DNA from: Haliotis asinina
Taxonomy: Eukaryota > Mollusca > Gastropoda > Lepetellida > Haliotidae
Direction of reading: 5' to 3'
NCBI RefSeq assembly: GCF_037392515.1
Contig: NC_090282.1
Span: forward strand, 56,258,843-56,322,842
Length of the DNA stretch: 64,000 nt
The notes under the pieces were generated by a model that saw only the letters and a program-made list of their open reading frames with translations, had not been told where the DNA came from and did not search any database. A program made the translations under genes and the position numbers. Positions 22,301 to 35,084 of the stretch are shown here, one piece after another. Position 1 is the first letter of the stretch; the number at the start of each line of letters is the position of its first letter.

Positions 22301-25300
22301 ATACAAACTTCTTAGGAAGTCTGTGGCTAGACATGTGACCTCTCAGGGACAATGGTGTTGCAAAAGCCACGGGACACAGTCGACACTGATATGGTGTTTC
22401 ACTGTTGGGTGGCACAGGAGTTTCAACTGGATTGTAGCCTACAAAGAAAAAAATAAATTAAGAGACCTGATCTCTTGCATAGACAGCAATAAAATATGAT
22501 TCATAAAACTAGGCTGAACATACAATACCTCTACTCATATTGAAAATTTTAAACACTGGTTTGTTTTTATATACAGACTGATGTGACACAGCTGGAAATT
22601 TGATGAGCACAGCATTTACAAGACCCTAACTCATAATGGAGTAGTAACACTGACATGACAACAAAAGTCAGTGTTTGACAGTTTGGCAATAGCATACTGA
22701 TCTAAATTCCTGAAAGATGCAAATTAGCAAATGTAATCAATGAGGATTTTATAACTACTGCCATGAATATTACACCTACATGAGTACAAATGAGTTTCAA
22801 TTCAGTTAAGTTGAAAAAAATGTGCTTGATCTACATTATCAAAGGACGTCTCACATGTTGGAACCACCCACAACGCTTGCGTTCACACATACATGCTGGA
22901 CATTTGAAGCCAAGTGTCATGAAAAGACATGCAATAAAAAAGCAGCACTATTGACCAAACTCATTGTGCTGTCCTCAGTTGCTGGAAACGTGGAAATGTC
23001 CTCATTACAGTGCTAACCTAATGAGACACTAAGCTCTAGTAAAACCGATTTGCTATCTGTAAACATGATACTGTCTTTAGGCCAGACAGTGCTTTTAAAT
23101 CCCATTCATGACAACATTTAAGGGAACTTTTACAATGTAAAAAATGTAATTTTCTGAATATTTCATACTTATCCCGACTCATGCTTATTATGTTTATCTC
23201 CTCCCTCTATGTGAAGTTAGTGGAACACTTGAAATCCCTTGAACTTCCCTTCTAATTGAAGTGGATGTACAATACACCCACCGATCGGAAGCCTCCCTTT
23301 CCCGCCTATGATCACATGACCAGACATGCTTGTCACTCTCCCCAAAATCTCATACGCCCAACATAAGAATTACAGTGAATTCAGCGTGCCTGAGAGGGGC
23401 GGTTGGGAGGGTTTGACATCATGAATCTGGATAAGTATAAAATATCAATTTTATTCAGAAAATTACATAATTTCCTTATCCGACTCATGCTTATTATGCC
23501 AACAGAATCAGACGGAAATGGCAATGGGTCAGGACATGCTGGATTCTGCTGGCTGCCATTTAAGTACGTTCAGTACTTTCCCACTTCGGGAACTGTAATG
23601 GCAGTAGCCTGGTCCTCTTCCTCCAATATTCATGTGTGAAATGGGGGTATCACAACCAGTCGAACTTGTCTTCTCGTGAAGCAGTCACTGACTGGAACAT
23701 GATGACATATAGATCAGAGTACGAGTACAGGGTCATAGCCACTCAATCTAGCCTGTTCAAAATGTGCGCATGGACTCTCAACCATTATACTCCACAGAGC
23801 ATCTTGGTCTCAACAAGTCATGTGATAAAAGGGTGAGTGAAACTCAGCGCCTTTGTGGAACTGTTGGTTGTTGTGCGACAAGTGGCCCAAATTGGTGAAT
23901 GCTAGCAACATCCTCCGTGGCGCTGTCCCCGTACGTAGTGGCTGGCAAACACCACATTTGATTTCCAAAAGCAGTCCTCTATTATAGTTGTTAGCAAGTT
24001 TCCACAGAGCAAGTGTCAACGCAAAGGCTATCACTTCGTGTTGATTGGAAGCTCGTTGAGGTTCAGTTTCCAGTAGTTGAGGTGTAAGTCCTCCTACTTT
24101 GTAGGCTCTCAGTATAATGGCTTTCATTCATACTGAGATAGTGTTGTGGGATACTTCCGTAGGTGTCTCAGAAGATAATGGGAAGAACAGGCACTTGAAA
24201 CGTCTCCTTGGTTTAGTTCACTGGAGATATACTTTCAACACTCTGACTGGGCACAATGATGAATCCTGTGTATCATGTGGCCCGAGGACTGCAGATAATG
24301 CCGAACTGTGCCACTGTAGCTAGGCCAAGTAGAAACAACGTTTTCGGTATCAATAATTCAAGCAATGTACAATCTAGTAGCTCATAAACAGAGGTGTTGT
24401 AATAAGCCATTTAATTTCAAGCTGGAGCTTTAAATCTGCATTGTCGGTCTACCAGCTTGAACGACAAGTACTTTAGTCAGCTTGATCTCCCTTTTGGAAA
24501 GGGAGGTTTCCAGTGGGTGAGTGTATTGTCCACTTCAGTTAGAAGGGATGTTCAAGAGATTTCAAAAGTTCCACTAACTTCGCATAGAGGGAGGAGACAA
24601 CAATAATAAGCATGAGTCAGGATAAGGAAAAATGAATTCATTAGCTAGAGATAATACATGCCAGACCAGAGACATGTTTATACCTCATACCTGGCATAGC
24701 CGCAAATTCCAGATTCCCAACATTCAACTGCCCCTGCTCAGTAGGTGTTTCCCCTTCTCCATATGCAGTAGGTGTTTCCCCTTCTCCAAATGCAGTAGGT
24801 GTTTCCCCTTCTCCAAATACAGTAGGTGTTTCCCCTTCTCCATATGCAGTAGGTGCTGCCCCTTCCCCAAATGCAGTAGGTGTTTCCCTTTCTCCAAACA
24901 CATTCATACCTGAAAACATGAAATGATAAACAACCTTAATATGCGTTCTTCACTTGTTTACATGTTTCAACCAATCTGTTTCTGTAATACTACATAAAGT
25001 TATGATTACCATGTTTAAAAGATTTCTTTGCCTTTTCTATAAGGAACTCAAAGTTGCTATTCTCAGTCTCATATCCATGTAATCAATATATTATATTTGG
25101 CAATGAAGGGGAGAGTGACAAGAGCATGCCAGTGTTCAGGTCACATGGACACTTTGGTGAGAGAAGGGAGGTAATCCACTGGGTGAGTGATTTATCTATT
25201 GTTTTCCAAAAGGAATACAGTGATCACTAATCCTTGCTAGTGATTGCTTGGAGGGAGGAATGAATTGTGGTATGTCCAAATTCCAGTGATACTGAAGTAA

Positions 25301-26705
25301 AATGACAGACACTTAAAGTTTACATACCATCTGCAAGACCTCTGCATGCATGAAATGTCCCATCACTAGTGTTTCACAGATGATTTACACAATAAATATC
25401 TTACAACAAACTATGATCAGCCCAAGTAGGAGACATTCAAACTTTTCTAGATTGGCCCAAGTCTAAGAAGGTCAAGTCTCAAATGAGGAGTAAACTAAAG
25501 ATTAAGTTGCATTAACTTACCCGAATGTTCATCACCAAAGAAAGGTGGCTCAGTATTTGATGATTCTGAGATGGTGGGGTTAGGTGACGGAGACTGCCCA
25601 ATGTTTTTGGACTGCAATCGAATCAGTCCAAGTAGTTTGCTGGTTTTCATTGCTGGGGTCATTTGTTTCTTCATTTTCATCTTCCGTCTCTTTAGGTCTT
25701 GAAGGTAGTTGAAAGATGTGTCTTGTCCCGTGACGAGAGGGAATGCCACGTTATCAGAATCTTGACTCTGGCTTTCCCCTGTGCCGGACTCAGACTCAGA
25801 AGCTGTGGATGAAGCTGTAAATTGGAAGGGGGGAAAGGAATACAACACTGTCCATGATTGTCTTGATTTTGAAAATGAATGCGCCACCATATTTGTCAGG
25901 GTATGAAGACATGCATTTCATCCGACAATGTCCCTTTCCACAAGCATATACAGTCGAACCCCTTTCTACTTGGACACTGTGTATTTGGATGCCTTGCTAT
26001 CTGGGCGATTTTCAAGAGTAAACAAACTGTCCGGATAAATGGTTTTCCACTGTATGTGCAATGAACTACAAACAAAGTTAAAAATGACAGTATATGATTA
26101 AAAGATTAATTAGTGCACATGAACATGATGAAGAAGTAGTCTCACTGGTTCGTAGGAACACCAAAATCTGAATGAGTGAATTTAGAACAATGCAGCAGTA
26201 TTTCAGCGTATCAGACTGATGTGTGAAGAGAGCCTGAAGTGAAACCTTGTTTGAAGTTGAGAAACTGTATACATGGTATATCACATTCCATAGGTAAGCT
26301 GATCCCTGAATGTGACCCTTCAAATCAGTATCAAAATGTTATGTCCGTAGATACCCCAACCCTGCAATCTTTGCTAATATTTTCGGCATGATCATTCATT
26401 GGGAACACATCTAACAAATCCAGAAAGAATTATGCAAGTTTATCATTTGTTATTTACACCTTTGGTCCACATTATTCACAGCAAATTCAGCAATCACTAT
26501 CATACTGATGTCATTTTCTTACCCCCTGAAAAAATTTTGACAAAAGTGTAATCCATTGTGGTACCCCCATCTACAGACTTTTGCTGTAGGTCCTCAAAAT
26601 GCGGCTTGTATACAGTTATTTATTGTACATCAATTACATACCCTGGCCATTTTCCACGCTGTCTTCCTCAGATGCCAGATCTGTTTGAGTACATGCCTCC
26701 GCCAT
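19392..26705 (-). CDS. C2H2 zinc-finger transcription factor, about 23 fingers
   Basis: Four coding exons: 26705-26642, 25814-25521, 24909-24691, 22438-19392; 3624 nt, 1207 residues, all junctions phase 1. Starts MAEACTQTDLASEEDSVENG; a TTTTACAG acceptor at 26718 shows a 5' UTR exon further upstream. Exon 2 is Ser/Glu-rich then basic (LKRRKMKMKKQ). Exon 3 carries six nine-residue repeats. Exon 4 holds about 23 C2H2 fingers in clusters of roughly 9, 4, 5, 3 and 2, with TGEKPF-type linkers between several; fingers 10-12 end in Cys instead of His. Three sumoylation-type motifs occur in linkers and tail (VIKKEP, VKTE, VKQEP). Expected to be a nuclear DNA-binding regulator; targets unknown. No KRAB, BTB or ZAD domain seen. 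Gene name cannot be assigned. Confidence 0.93.
23165..24635. mobile_element. 1.47-kb element with about 140-bp terminal inverted repeats
   Basis: The left end (CTTATCCCGACTCATGCTTA from 23165) is matched in reverse complement at the right end (TAAGCATGAGTCAGGATAAG, to 24635), with similarity continuing about 140 bp inwards (CTCCTCCCTCTATG, AAGTTAGTGGAAC, CCTTGAAC, CTCCCTTTCC). A third, direct copy of the end sequence begins at about 23477. No transposase was recognised, so it is probably a non-autonomous DNA transposon. It lies in the last intron of the zinc-finger gene. Confidence 0.75.
24738..24899 (-). repeat. 27-bp coding minisatellite, six copies
   Basis: Six tandem 27-bp units inside exon 3 of the zinc-finger gene encode nine-residue repeats of the type GEGETPTAF/Y. 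Variation is mostly F/Y and A/V changes, and the frame is kept throughout. Confidence 0.92.
25100..25265. mobile_element. fragment related to the inverted-repeat element
   Basis: GGGGAGAGTGACAAG and GGTCACATGG on the plus strand are the reverse complement of sequence inside the left end of the element at 23165 (CTTGTCACTCTCCCC at about 23330). Confidence 0.5.
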
Positions 26706-26719
26706 TGTTTACAGAATCT

Positions 26720-27830
26720 GTAAAATGCAAACATTTTCATGACATAAAATCAATCAAATACAGGTCTGTTAACAATCAGCCTGTACAACCTATGTTTTCA
26801 TTTTAATCAGGATGTTTTTTGACTGACAATTGCATGTTTTCAAATCCATCTTGAGTAACATGTGACATACAAGAAGCATGGTTCACCCACCAAAACTATC
26901 AGGTGAAGGATTGGCTAGTGTTTCAATCTTGGTTCCTGTAGGAAGAAGCTAATGCAAAATGTTTTGGAAATGTTTTCAAAACCAAATTAACATATATGTA
27001 CCTTCTGGGACATAAATTCAAATATTAAAAAAATAACCCCATGATAATAATTGACTAGCTATTCAGGCCATTCACTGTAGAGATTTACTGGCGCCACTAG
27101 ATTTTTACTAGCCATGGACTAGCTGGCCATTGGTCCTTTCGCATACTGAGTATTTATAGGTTGTGAGTTAAATTATTTTTACCATTGGCCTCTGTTAAAT
27201 TGCATCCTTTTTTTTTCATAAAATGATCAAATATATTCTTCATATAAAGCATGTTTAATAACTGACAATGGATCCACAAGAGAACCTGACACCCTTCAAG
27301 CCATTCCTTCTTGCAACATTGTAGGTGAATATCTTTTAAATAATATTTCTTTCAGATATATGAGGTAAGTTTGATTTAAAAAATTCACAAAACATTAAAA
27401 AATTTAATGTGAGTTAATCATGTTGAGCAACCCCAATATACCATAACAACATTTCTTTCACAATTTCCCTTAATGTTCTTAGGCACTGGCACCATAATAC
27501 AAAAGTCAGGGAGCAACCTAATAACTTTTAAATAAGGGTTACTATACTTTTTATAAGAAACACAAGTTTTTCAATCAAACTGAAAACATTCTCAGAACCC
27601 TAAATTGATAGAGTTTTTGCAATAAAGTGATGCCTGATGATGTTAACAAGAACTTTTGTTGCATTTTGTAAGGTCCGAATAAAAACTCATCAATAGAAGA
27701 AATCACCAAAACACCATGCCAATGAACGTGGGTGTATCACGCACACACCTCTTGTGAAATCGAACATCCATGAATTGTCACCACCATTGGTAGTTATAAG
27801 ACTGCACAATAGTTGGGTCTACCATTCCTT
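26720..27830. other. zinc-finger gene upstream intron, nothing recognised
   Basis: AT-rich, no open frame of note. Presumed intron between a 5' UTR exon and the first coding exon. Confidence 0.4.
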
Positions 27831-27834
27831 GTTC

Positions 27835-28085
27835 AAAAATGCCAACAGTTTAACTGAGATTGAAAGAAACCAGTCTATCAGATGTTTGGAAGGAGGAGTG
27901 TTTGTCCAAAATGTAGCCCGTCATTTCGACATATACAAAAGAACAATCTCCAGCATCTCCAGCATCGATACAACGCTACACAGACCATAGATGACCTTCC
28001 TTGGAGAGGTCGTCCAAGGGTTGCCTCCCTTCAACAAGATTGACACATTTCCGATCAACACCAATGAGATCCTTTCCTGTCAACC
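27835..28085 (+). mobile_element. Tc1-like transposase N-terminal fragment
   Basis: Plus strand reads RCLEGGVFVQNVARHFDIYK then TISSIS, the helix-turn-helix of Tc1/mariner transposases, and in another frame DDLPWRGRPRVASLQQDRHI, the GRPR hook motif that normally follows. The frame change and lack of the catalytic part show a dead fragment. Confidence 0.7.
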
Positions 28086-28089
28086 TCTT

Positions 28090-28845
28090 TATCTTTCAAA
28101 AACTTAATAATGTCATCAGTCTTGGTAGCCAACGAAAACTCATCACTCATTTTGTTGACTATCTGACCCTGTCTACATTTATACTAAACTTACAGAATTA
28201 ATAACATGCACAATCATTAGTTTTACAGTGATGTCTATACAGGAACATTCCTTTTCATCAGAAATATTATTCCCTAATCACTTTTATATGAACTTGTGAA
28301 GAATATAATATCAGAGCTGACAAACACTATGCATAAATTATGTCATTTTGACTACTCCCCTGGGGCATTTTGTAGCTGGGGCAGTTAGACTGATACCCAC
28401 TTCACTCACTGAATACTCAGGTACACAAGACATTTACATTCCAGGGAGGGAACCAATCTCATACCAAACAACACATTATTCAGTGTTTGTAAAGCTTTTT
28501 CAAATTACATTCAACCCTGTGTTGTCATAAAGGTTATTTGCACACATGACTAAAATATGCTTGAGAGATCATAAGAGGCTTTAGGCAGCACAACTCCACT
28601 CATGTTTGCCATATTCATTTTACCTGGCACTAGCAAAAAACATAATGGTCCACACAAATTGACAAAACAAATTAACGTGAGAAACTCAGCTGCACAAATG
28701 AAAATCAGGAATCAACTGCATTCAGGACATAAATGCTTGTTTATAAACAAAACTCACTGCCATTCCTAATGATTAAGACTATAATATTAATAAAAGAATA
28801 CTTTGCATGGTTTATAACACTGATGACTTGAGTGGAAAAAAGATG
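28090..28845. other. no gene recognised
   Basis: AT-rich non-coding sequence with short scattered frames only. Confidence 0.4.
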
Positions 28846-28847
28846 AT

Positions 28848-28985
28848 GTAAGTAAGTGAGTTGAGTTATATACAGTCTGTAAGTCTGTAAATAATCAAGT
28901 CTGGACCAGACAATCCAGTGATCAACAACATGAACGTTGATATGCGGAACTGGGAATCGATAACATGTCACCTATTAACCAGTTC
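28848..28985. mobile_element. partial abalone SINE-like repeat
   Basis: GTAAGTGAGTTGAGT then TCTGTAAATAATCAAGTCTGG, GACAATCCAGTGATCAACAA and GGAACTGGGAATCGATAACA: the family core, truncated at its far end. Confidence 0.8.
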
Positions 28986-29439
28986 TGTGAAAAAATATCG
29001 CAATCTGTATTGTTTGAAAAACGCATTGCGACACACCAATTTACTGGTAATATCGTGCAGTCCTATTGTGAAGATGTGAAAATCAAATATTTGTTGTAAT
29101 ACATATTGCAAAAGACCATCACACACACAGCAAACATGTACAAGATACAACACTCATGTTAACACAATCCATATAAACAAAGTAATACCAGAGACCATAT
29201 AATACCTGTCAATCTAAAATCATATGGGCATATAACAATATGACAATGGCAACTGGCAAAGCACACCTTCCACATAGCTACCCTCCTGAGCTGGCACATT
29301 ACCAACCTCCAGTTTACAGGAAACAATGTCAATGATTTACATAATGTTAGTAATTTTCAAAAGCCATCATATCTCCATCAAAATTTTGCGGTAAACATTC
29401 TCACACTGAATCACATCTCACGGCGAATTCAATGCTCTT

Positions 29440-30060
29440 AACATTTCCCAACCCTAACTGGGCCCCTTATGATAACGAAACCTGCGGGTTCGCTCGCTCA
29501 TTGTCTGCACTGGACTAGAACGTGGGACAAACACTAAATACAACTCTAAACATTTCAAACATCCGGTATCTCGGTATGTGGTTGCTAAAACAACTACAAT
29601 ATTGCCTGGATATGACATACTGCCTCACTAAACGCTATCTGTATCGATTTGGAGATGTCTTGGCGAAATGGGAAGTCGCCAGATGGTTGTTTTGGTTCGG
29701 GGGTCACCGGAAAATTGGTCGTTAGCATGGAACCTACTTGATCAAACGCATCCAAACTCACCTTAAATGTCGGTGTAAGTCCTTAAGTTAGTCAAGACAC
29801 ATGAATGAAGGTAATGAGAAATCACAGAACCCCAATATGGGTGTTGAGAATCGAGCAAAGTCTACACCCAGACCCGTCGAGACAATGTCTGCTGAACCAT
29901 CTAGGTCACACTGCGCGTGCGTGGAAATCGATTGGGTGTTGGATCGGCTTTTGCTGCGAAAGCGGATCGCATGTGTTGAGGTGTTTGGCTGGAAGCCCAC
30001 ATATATTTACACACTATACACATAGGTTTCAGAATGAAATGTTTCAGATGATGTGACACT
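29440..30060. promoter_or_regulatory. CpG-richer interval, possible zinc-finger promoter
   Basis: Compared with its AT-rich surroundings this stretch is rich in CG dinucleotides (CGGGTTCGCTCGCTC, GACCCGTCGAG, CGCGTGCGTGG). It lies upstream of the zinc-finger gene, whose 5' UTR exon was not located. Inference from composition and position only. Confidence 0.3.
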
Positions 30061-30332
30061 ATGGTTATCCCAAATCTGGGTCGTTATTCAATTTACACGC
30101 CAGAACTGTTCATAAACGATGCTGTCCTGTGTCACATTAATTATGCAGTTGGACTGTATATTTAATATAATATATAAACCATACTCATAAATAATTGTGC
30201 TCTGTATACAACCCCCAATGTTCACTCAGAACATGTATAAAAAATATGTTAATGTTTATATTACATAGCACGACGTTAAGAATATTTTCTTTGCGTTACC
30301 GTTGAGCAAATAGAATACAGAATGTGTGTGTG

Positions 30333-30363
<31 letters not shown>

Positions 30364-30640
30364 CGTACGTGTGTGTTTTCTCGGCTTCTCTGTGTAAATC
30401 CCAGTTTCGTCTAGGTGATGTTTATGTTATACACATATATCAATATTTCAAAACAGTTTCATAAGGATCAAACTTCATGCATAATATTTTACCTCACTTC
30501 ATTAACTCTTAATGACGCTATTGAATTCTGTTGACGTTTCCTCTACATTTATTTGTTACTATATTCATGTTCGTATACGACCTCTGTACATCTATATACA
30601 CCAGCAAAACCTCCCTTCCCCTTCCCACCACATTTCATAC
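30060..30640. repeat. AT-rich sequence with a (GT)n microsatellite
   Basis: (GT)n with GC interruptions at about 30320-30375. Nothing else recognised. Confidence 0.7.
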
Positions 30641-30649
30641 CCGAGCTAA

Positions 30650-30835
30650 TAGGCGGATCCAGAGAGGGGGCGGGGGTGCAGGTTTGCAACACCCCACCCC
30701 ACCACCGTCCCTTTTTGTCCTGATATTTCGCTTAGAGACCATTGAAATTCAGGTGAAAATGACGTATACTCCCCCCATCTTCTCAATATGTGCAACCCGC
30801 CACCCACCCACCCCTTAAATCTACCCCTTCTCATA
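30650..30835. repeat. dispersed repeat with GGCGGATCCAGAG end
   Basis: GGCGGATCCAGAGAGGGGGC with an internal CCCC/GGGG-rich section; a related GGCCGATCCAGAGGGAGGG end is at about 31868-32010. Two diverged copies of one dispersed family, class unknown. Confidence 0.45.
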
Positions 30836-32150
30836 AGCTTAGGCTGTATCCGCTCGTCCTAGCTCCTGCCAACTCCAAGTCACAACATTGTGTGACTGAA
30901 TTACTGTATGTATCAATATTTAAAATATTCCTGAACTATAGAATACATTATCTTAAATGCCTCCACGTTCAGCCCTACCGCTGCAAGCTCACCCTAGCTC
31001 CCTTTCCCAGAGACTCATACAATTGAATGCATGGTTGTGTATTGTTGTGCTATAGTGTGATTAAGACATTCAACAATAAATACTATTATTTATTGTCCCT
31101 CTTTTCTCGATACATATTTTAACTAAATGATGCTACACCCAAAACATTCTGCGTTGGAAGAGTGTGTCTATCACCCACCGTCGGTCGACACGCTTCCAGC
31201 GCCTCAAGAGACTCGGGTGATCTGTTCACCATCAATACACGTATGTGAATACGATTTCACCGCCCGACAAGCTCTCACATCTGCCTAGGTCAAATACAAC
31301 ATATCGGGAACCGTTTATCTTAGTTTGTACATTCTTGGAAAGACCGCCCACGGTTTTATTTTCGCACTGGCAAACCCTTAAACCATTGAGCAGTTTGAAC
31401 CTATTTCTGCCGTGGGAAGTGCGTCACGGGCACGGCAGGTGGGGCTTGGCTACAAGGGAGGTAACTGCAATCAAGCACGGCTTCCTGTTGACGGCTGGAG
31501 TGGGAAGGGGTTTAATGCTGCTGACGGGAATTTTCCACTCATATCACCGCGTGAGACGCCAGGAATTGGCTCCTCTTCTGACAAAAGATTCGATCCGTCT
31601 CCATGGAAATGAGACAGACAAAGAGATTTAAGGGTTCAGTTTTAGCCAGAGGCTATGTTGCGATCGGCAATGTAGGTATAATAAATTGTCATGGTTATAC
31701 AATTCATCAAACTGAGATTTTATACATGGGCTCAGCGAGTGTTTATCAATTATCTAAGGAGTCATTTGATTTAATATTTATTACTCTATGTTTCATTATT
31801 TCTGTCGGTTGCATGGATGATTGTTGGCGACTAGCTACAGATTAATTATTCACATGTGTATATCGCTGGCCGATCCAGAGGGAGGGATTCATTGGGTTCG
31901 GGAACCCCCCGCCCTGAAAATGACTTATGTTCACATTAAAGATTTTTCATTTTTCGCGTTGGCGGAGCCACTGAATCCTCTGAACCCCCTCCATTAAGAA
32001 TTCATGGCTAAGCCCATGTTATATATCAGAAATCGTTTGTTCGTTTGGTACATTTTTGAATATCACAAACGCTCGTTGTGATATCGCACTAGTGAATATT
32101 TTACTATTGACTTTGTTGCATCAACATTTTATTACTATTATAAAATAAAG
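30836..32150. other. no gene recognised
   Basis: Contains moderately GC-rich sequence at 31150-31620 with open but unrecognised short frames, and the second diverged dispersed repeat at 31868-32010. Confidence 0.35.
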
Positions 32151-32156
32151 GATTTT

Positions 32157-34672
32157 AGAGGTCACATGCAACGTAAAACACAACTTTGCAGATCCTGATA
32201 CCTTTCCATATGCACTTACCGAAACAAATCATCAAAAATGCCAATTCAACCTATAAAGTTGAAAAAACGCGATGAAAAAAAGCCCGCGAAATCGGAGTTG
32301 AAACGATTCACTAAATTTCCCCCAGCGCTGGGTGAAAAACTGGTTTCAACACTTGTGCTGCGCCCATAACGCATGCGAAGTGAATGGATTCGCGGAGCTT
32401 GAAACAGTATGTATGCCCGGAGTATGAGGTCGTGAGCATTAGTCTTATCTTGGTTGTGTACACAAACAAGTAAATAATCTACTCGTTACCTTAAAAAACT
32501 TGTTGATTGTGGTAAGCAGCCTCTAGCTGTCACAGGGAAAGCCCAATGCCTGCTTTGTTGACACCTATATGTCTGCCTGCCTGTCTATTATAAAGACAAT
32601 ATGCCATACACAGCTACAATCATTGACGACATACCATATCATAAGCAGTCTCTAGCTGTCACAGGGAAAGCCCAATGTCTGCTTTATTGACACCAATATG
32701 TCTGCCTGCCTGTCTATTATAAAGACAATATGCCATACACAGCTGCAATCATTGACGACATACCATATCATAAGCAGTCTCTAGCTGTCACAGAGAAAGC
32801 CCAATGTCTGCTTTATTGACACCAATATGTCTGCCTGCCTGTCTACTGTAAAGTTAATATGCCATACACAGCTGCAATCATTGACGACATGCAGTTTGAA
32901 CTTAACACCTATCAGGCTATACGCCACAAACAAAATAAATTGATTTATGACTCGTGCACCCGAGTCCTGTCTCTGCCACATTGTGTAATTAGGCAGGTGT
33001 GATACTTGAACACATGACAATGTTTGTCATGATTTCTCTTGTCTTCTTCCTGTTGCCCAACAAGACACAGTGCATTTACAAAAGAGCGTTTCAACTCTTG
33101 ACTGTCTGCTCAAAGCGTGGACTACAGCTGCAGCTGCAGCTGTTTCAGGTAACTCCATCTATACAGACGTGCGTTCTTTCTGTCACTTACTTTAACTGAT
33201 GTATTTGCGTAATGTAACATGTAACATAACTGTACACGTACATTTTGTTTGCAGGTGGATTATGAGGATTCAGCAAGACTTGCGCCATCGAAATGTGCCA
33301 GTGTCGTTGGCTGGTCTGCTTCTTCCATTACACTCAGTGTATTTGGAGGAAGACCAAAGCACTTGGAATGCAGGTCGACTACAGCGAGAACCCGGAGCTG
33401 CAACAGTTTGTTCGTCGTGTTGCGGTGCCCCCTCTGATGCCAGTAGATGGGTATGCATGTTTCAGGTAAATTTACTTGTAGCAGATAAAATACCATATCT
33501 ATTTCATACTCAACATTTTCATCTAAATGTAAACTTTATGGTTGTACGTTAATTTTTCGGGTTGAGGAAATGTGGCTTTCAACATTGGAGGCCATGCCAG
33601 ATGATCATCGCTGCACCAGACTGGCAGATTACGTGACAACCCAGTGTGTCGAAGGAACCCTGCATCTTCACCAATTGAACCATCACTCGATATTGGGGCC
33701 CCGAACGAACAACCACCTGGAAGGGTGGCACCTCAAGCTGAAGACTGTCATGTCCAAGGCGCATCCCTCACTCTTTCAGTTCCTTGATTTTCTTAAGAAG
33801 GAGCAACACACCAACGAAACGCTAACAGTACAATTTATGACGCTGGGAAGCAGAGGCCACACAAGAAGAGAAAATATCGTCACATTGACTCCCGGCTGCA
33901 TGTGCTCAAACAAAGACTGGAGGACATAATATAATAGACCTGGAAGAGTATGCTGATGAGTGCGTGAAATTGATTCATGTGTGAGACTGAGTGATGCTCT
34001 GTGATATGGTGACAATTAATTTTAAATTAATAAGTGCCAATCATTGAGGGGTGAATACTGTTACTTTTATTGTTGATTTATCTTCCCCGAGACTGTGTAT
34101 CGCTAAATAAACATTCTCACTTTGTCGAACTGAGATGCCCAGCTTTCTCATATTTTTACCAAAAGGTCGACATAGTGAGAATTAACCATTCGGAGAACAT
34201 GTATTTACAAGACCCAACATCTCTATATACATTCTTTATACATTCTTTATATGACTTCCTGTAGTGTATATGATTTTATTTGATAACGGTATATGAATCC
34301 ATGCTGAAACGACGCATCAAATAAAACAAAAGTTGTTATCCGTGAAGAATCCCCTTACTTTCTTGTGACTCGCCCATCAAACAGACCATCTTTCTGTACA
34401 CACAATGAGCCCTCAGCGTATCAGCAAATGAACCAGCCATTCGGAAGCCGTCGTAACACTTGAGTGCACATCCACCCGCTGTGACTGGGTTTGGTCTCCC
34501 GAGGGCTTCGTTTCGGGGGAAGTAAGCCCAAGTTCAAAATATTGCACTTTTGAATCGGCTTATAGTTTTGTTTATTTGTTTTTTACGAGCAGCTATGTAT
34601 ATTATATGTCATTAATAAGTGATAATTGTGTTTTAATTATGTTTGACTTTTTGGTTGTATGTAACCTTTAAC
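32157..34672 (+). mobile_element. MULE-type DNA transposon remnant
   Basis: Plus strand holds the C-terminal part of a Mutator-like (MULE domain) transposase: FFHYTQCIWRKTKALGMQVD with FVRRVAVPPLMPVD at about 33300-33456, then MWLSTLEAMPDDH and GPRTNNHLEGWHLKLKTVMS at 33570-33930. TNNHLEGWH is the family hallmark. The two parts are separated by about 100 bp with no in-frame GT-AG join, and the N-terminal half with most catalytic residues is missing. Imperfect inverted ends (GAGGTCACATGCAACG near 32160; complement near 34650-34672) may bound it. Confidence 0.65.
32513..32897. repeat. 129-bp tandem repeat, three copies
   Basis: TAAGCAG(C/T)CTCTAGCTGTC recurs at 32513, 32642 and 32771, each followed by TGTCTGCCTGCCTGTCTA and CATTGACGACAT. 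Lies inside the MULE remnant, 5' of its coding part. Confidence 0.95.
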
Positions 34673-35084
34673 GTAATTCAATCAATGGGAGTCGCATATC
34701 CGCACCGATCTTATGCCTGGTAAATATGTAGCTGTTACATTGTCTTCTGTAACACGTATCTTGAATCAGCAATAGGATTATTGAACATTCCTGGCGGACA
34801 GTCCTTCATCCTGGCCAGTTGAGAAATGGATATCGTACACATTCATGATGAAAGTACCACGTACAATTCTCTGCAAATGGATATCCTACAATTTCATGGT
34901 GTAAGTACCACGTATAATTCTCTACATATGGATATCCTTCACCCTCACATACAATTCTCTACAAATGACAGTAGCAAGTGACCAGCGCAAAAGGGATGCA
35001 GTTTACACAACCATAGACAGGTCATAACAGGGCTGAGAGTGCATTATCACTGTGGTCATGTTATACACTATAACAGTTGATGAC

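Noticed and set aside
29801-30056. Plus-strand 74- and 83-codon frames
   Set aside because: Overlapping frames with no motif; more likely CpG-rich promoter or 5' UTR sequence of the neighbouring zinc-finger gene.
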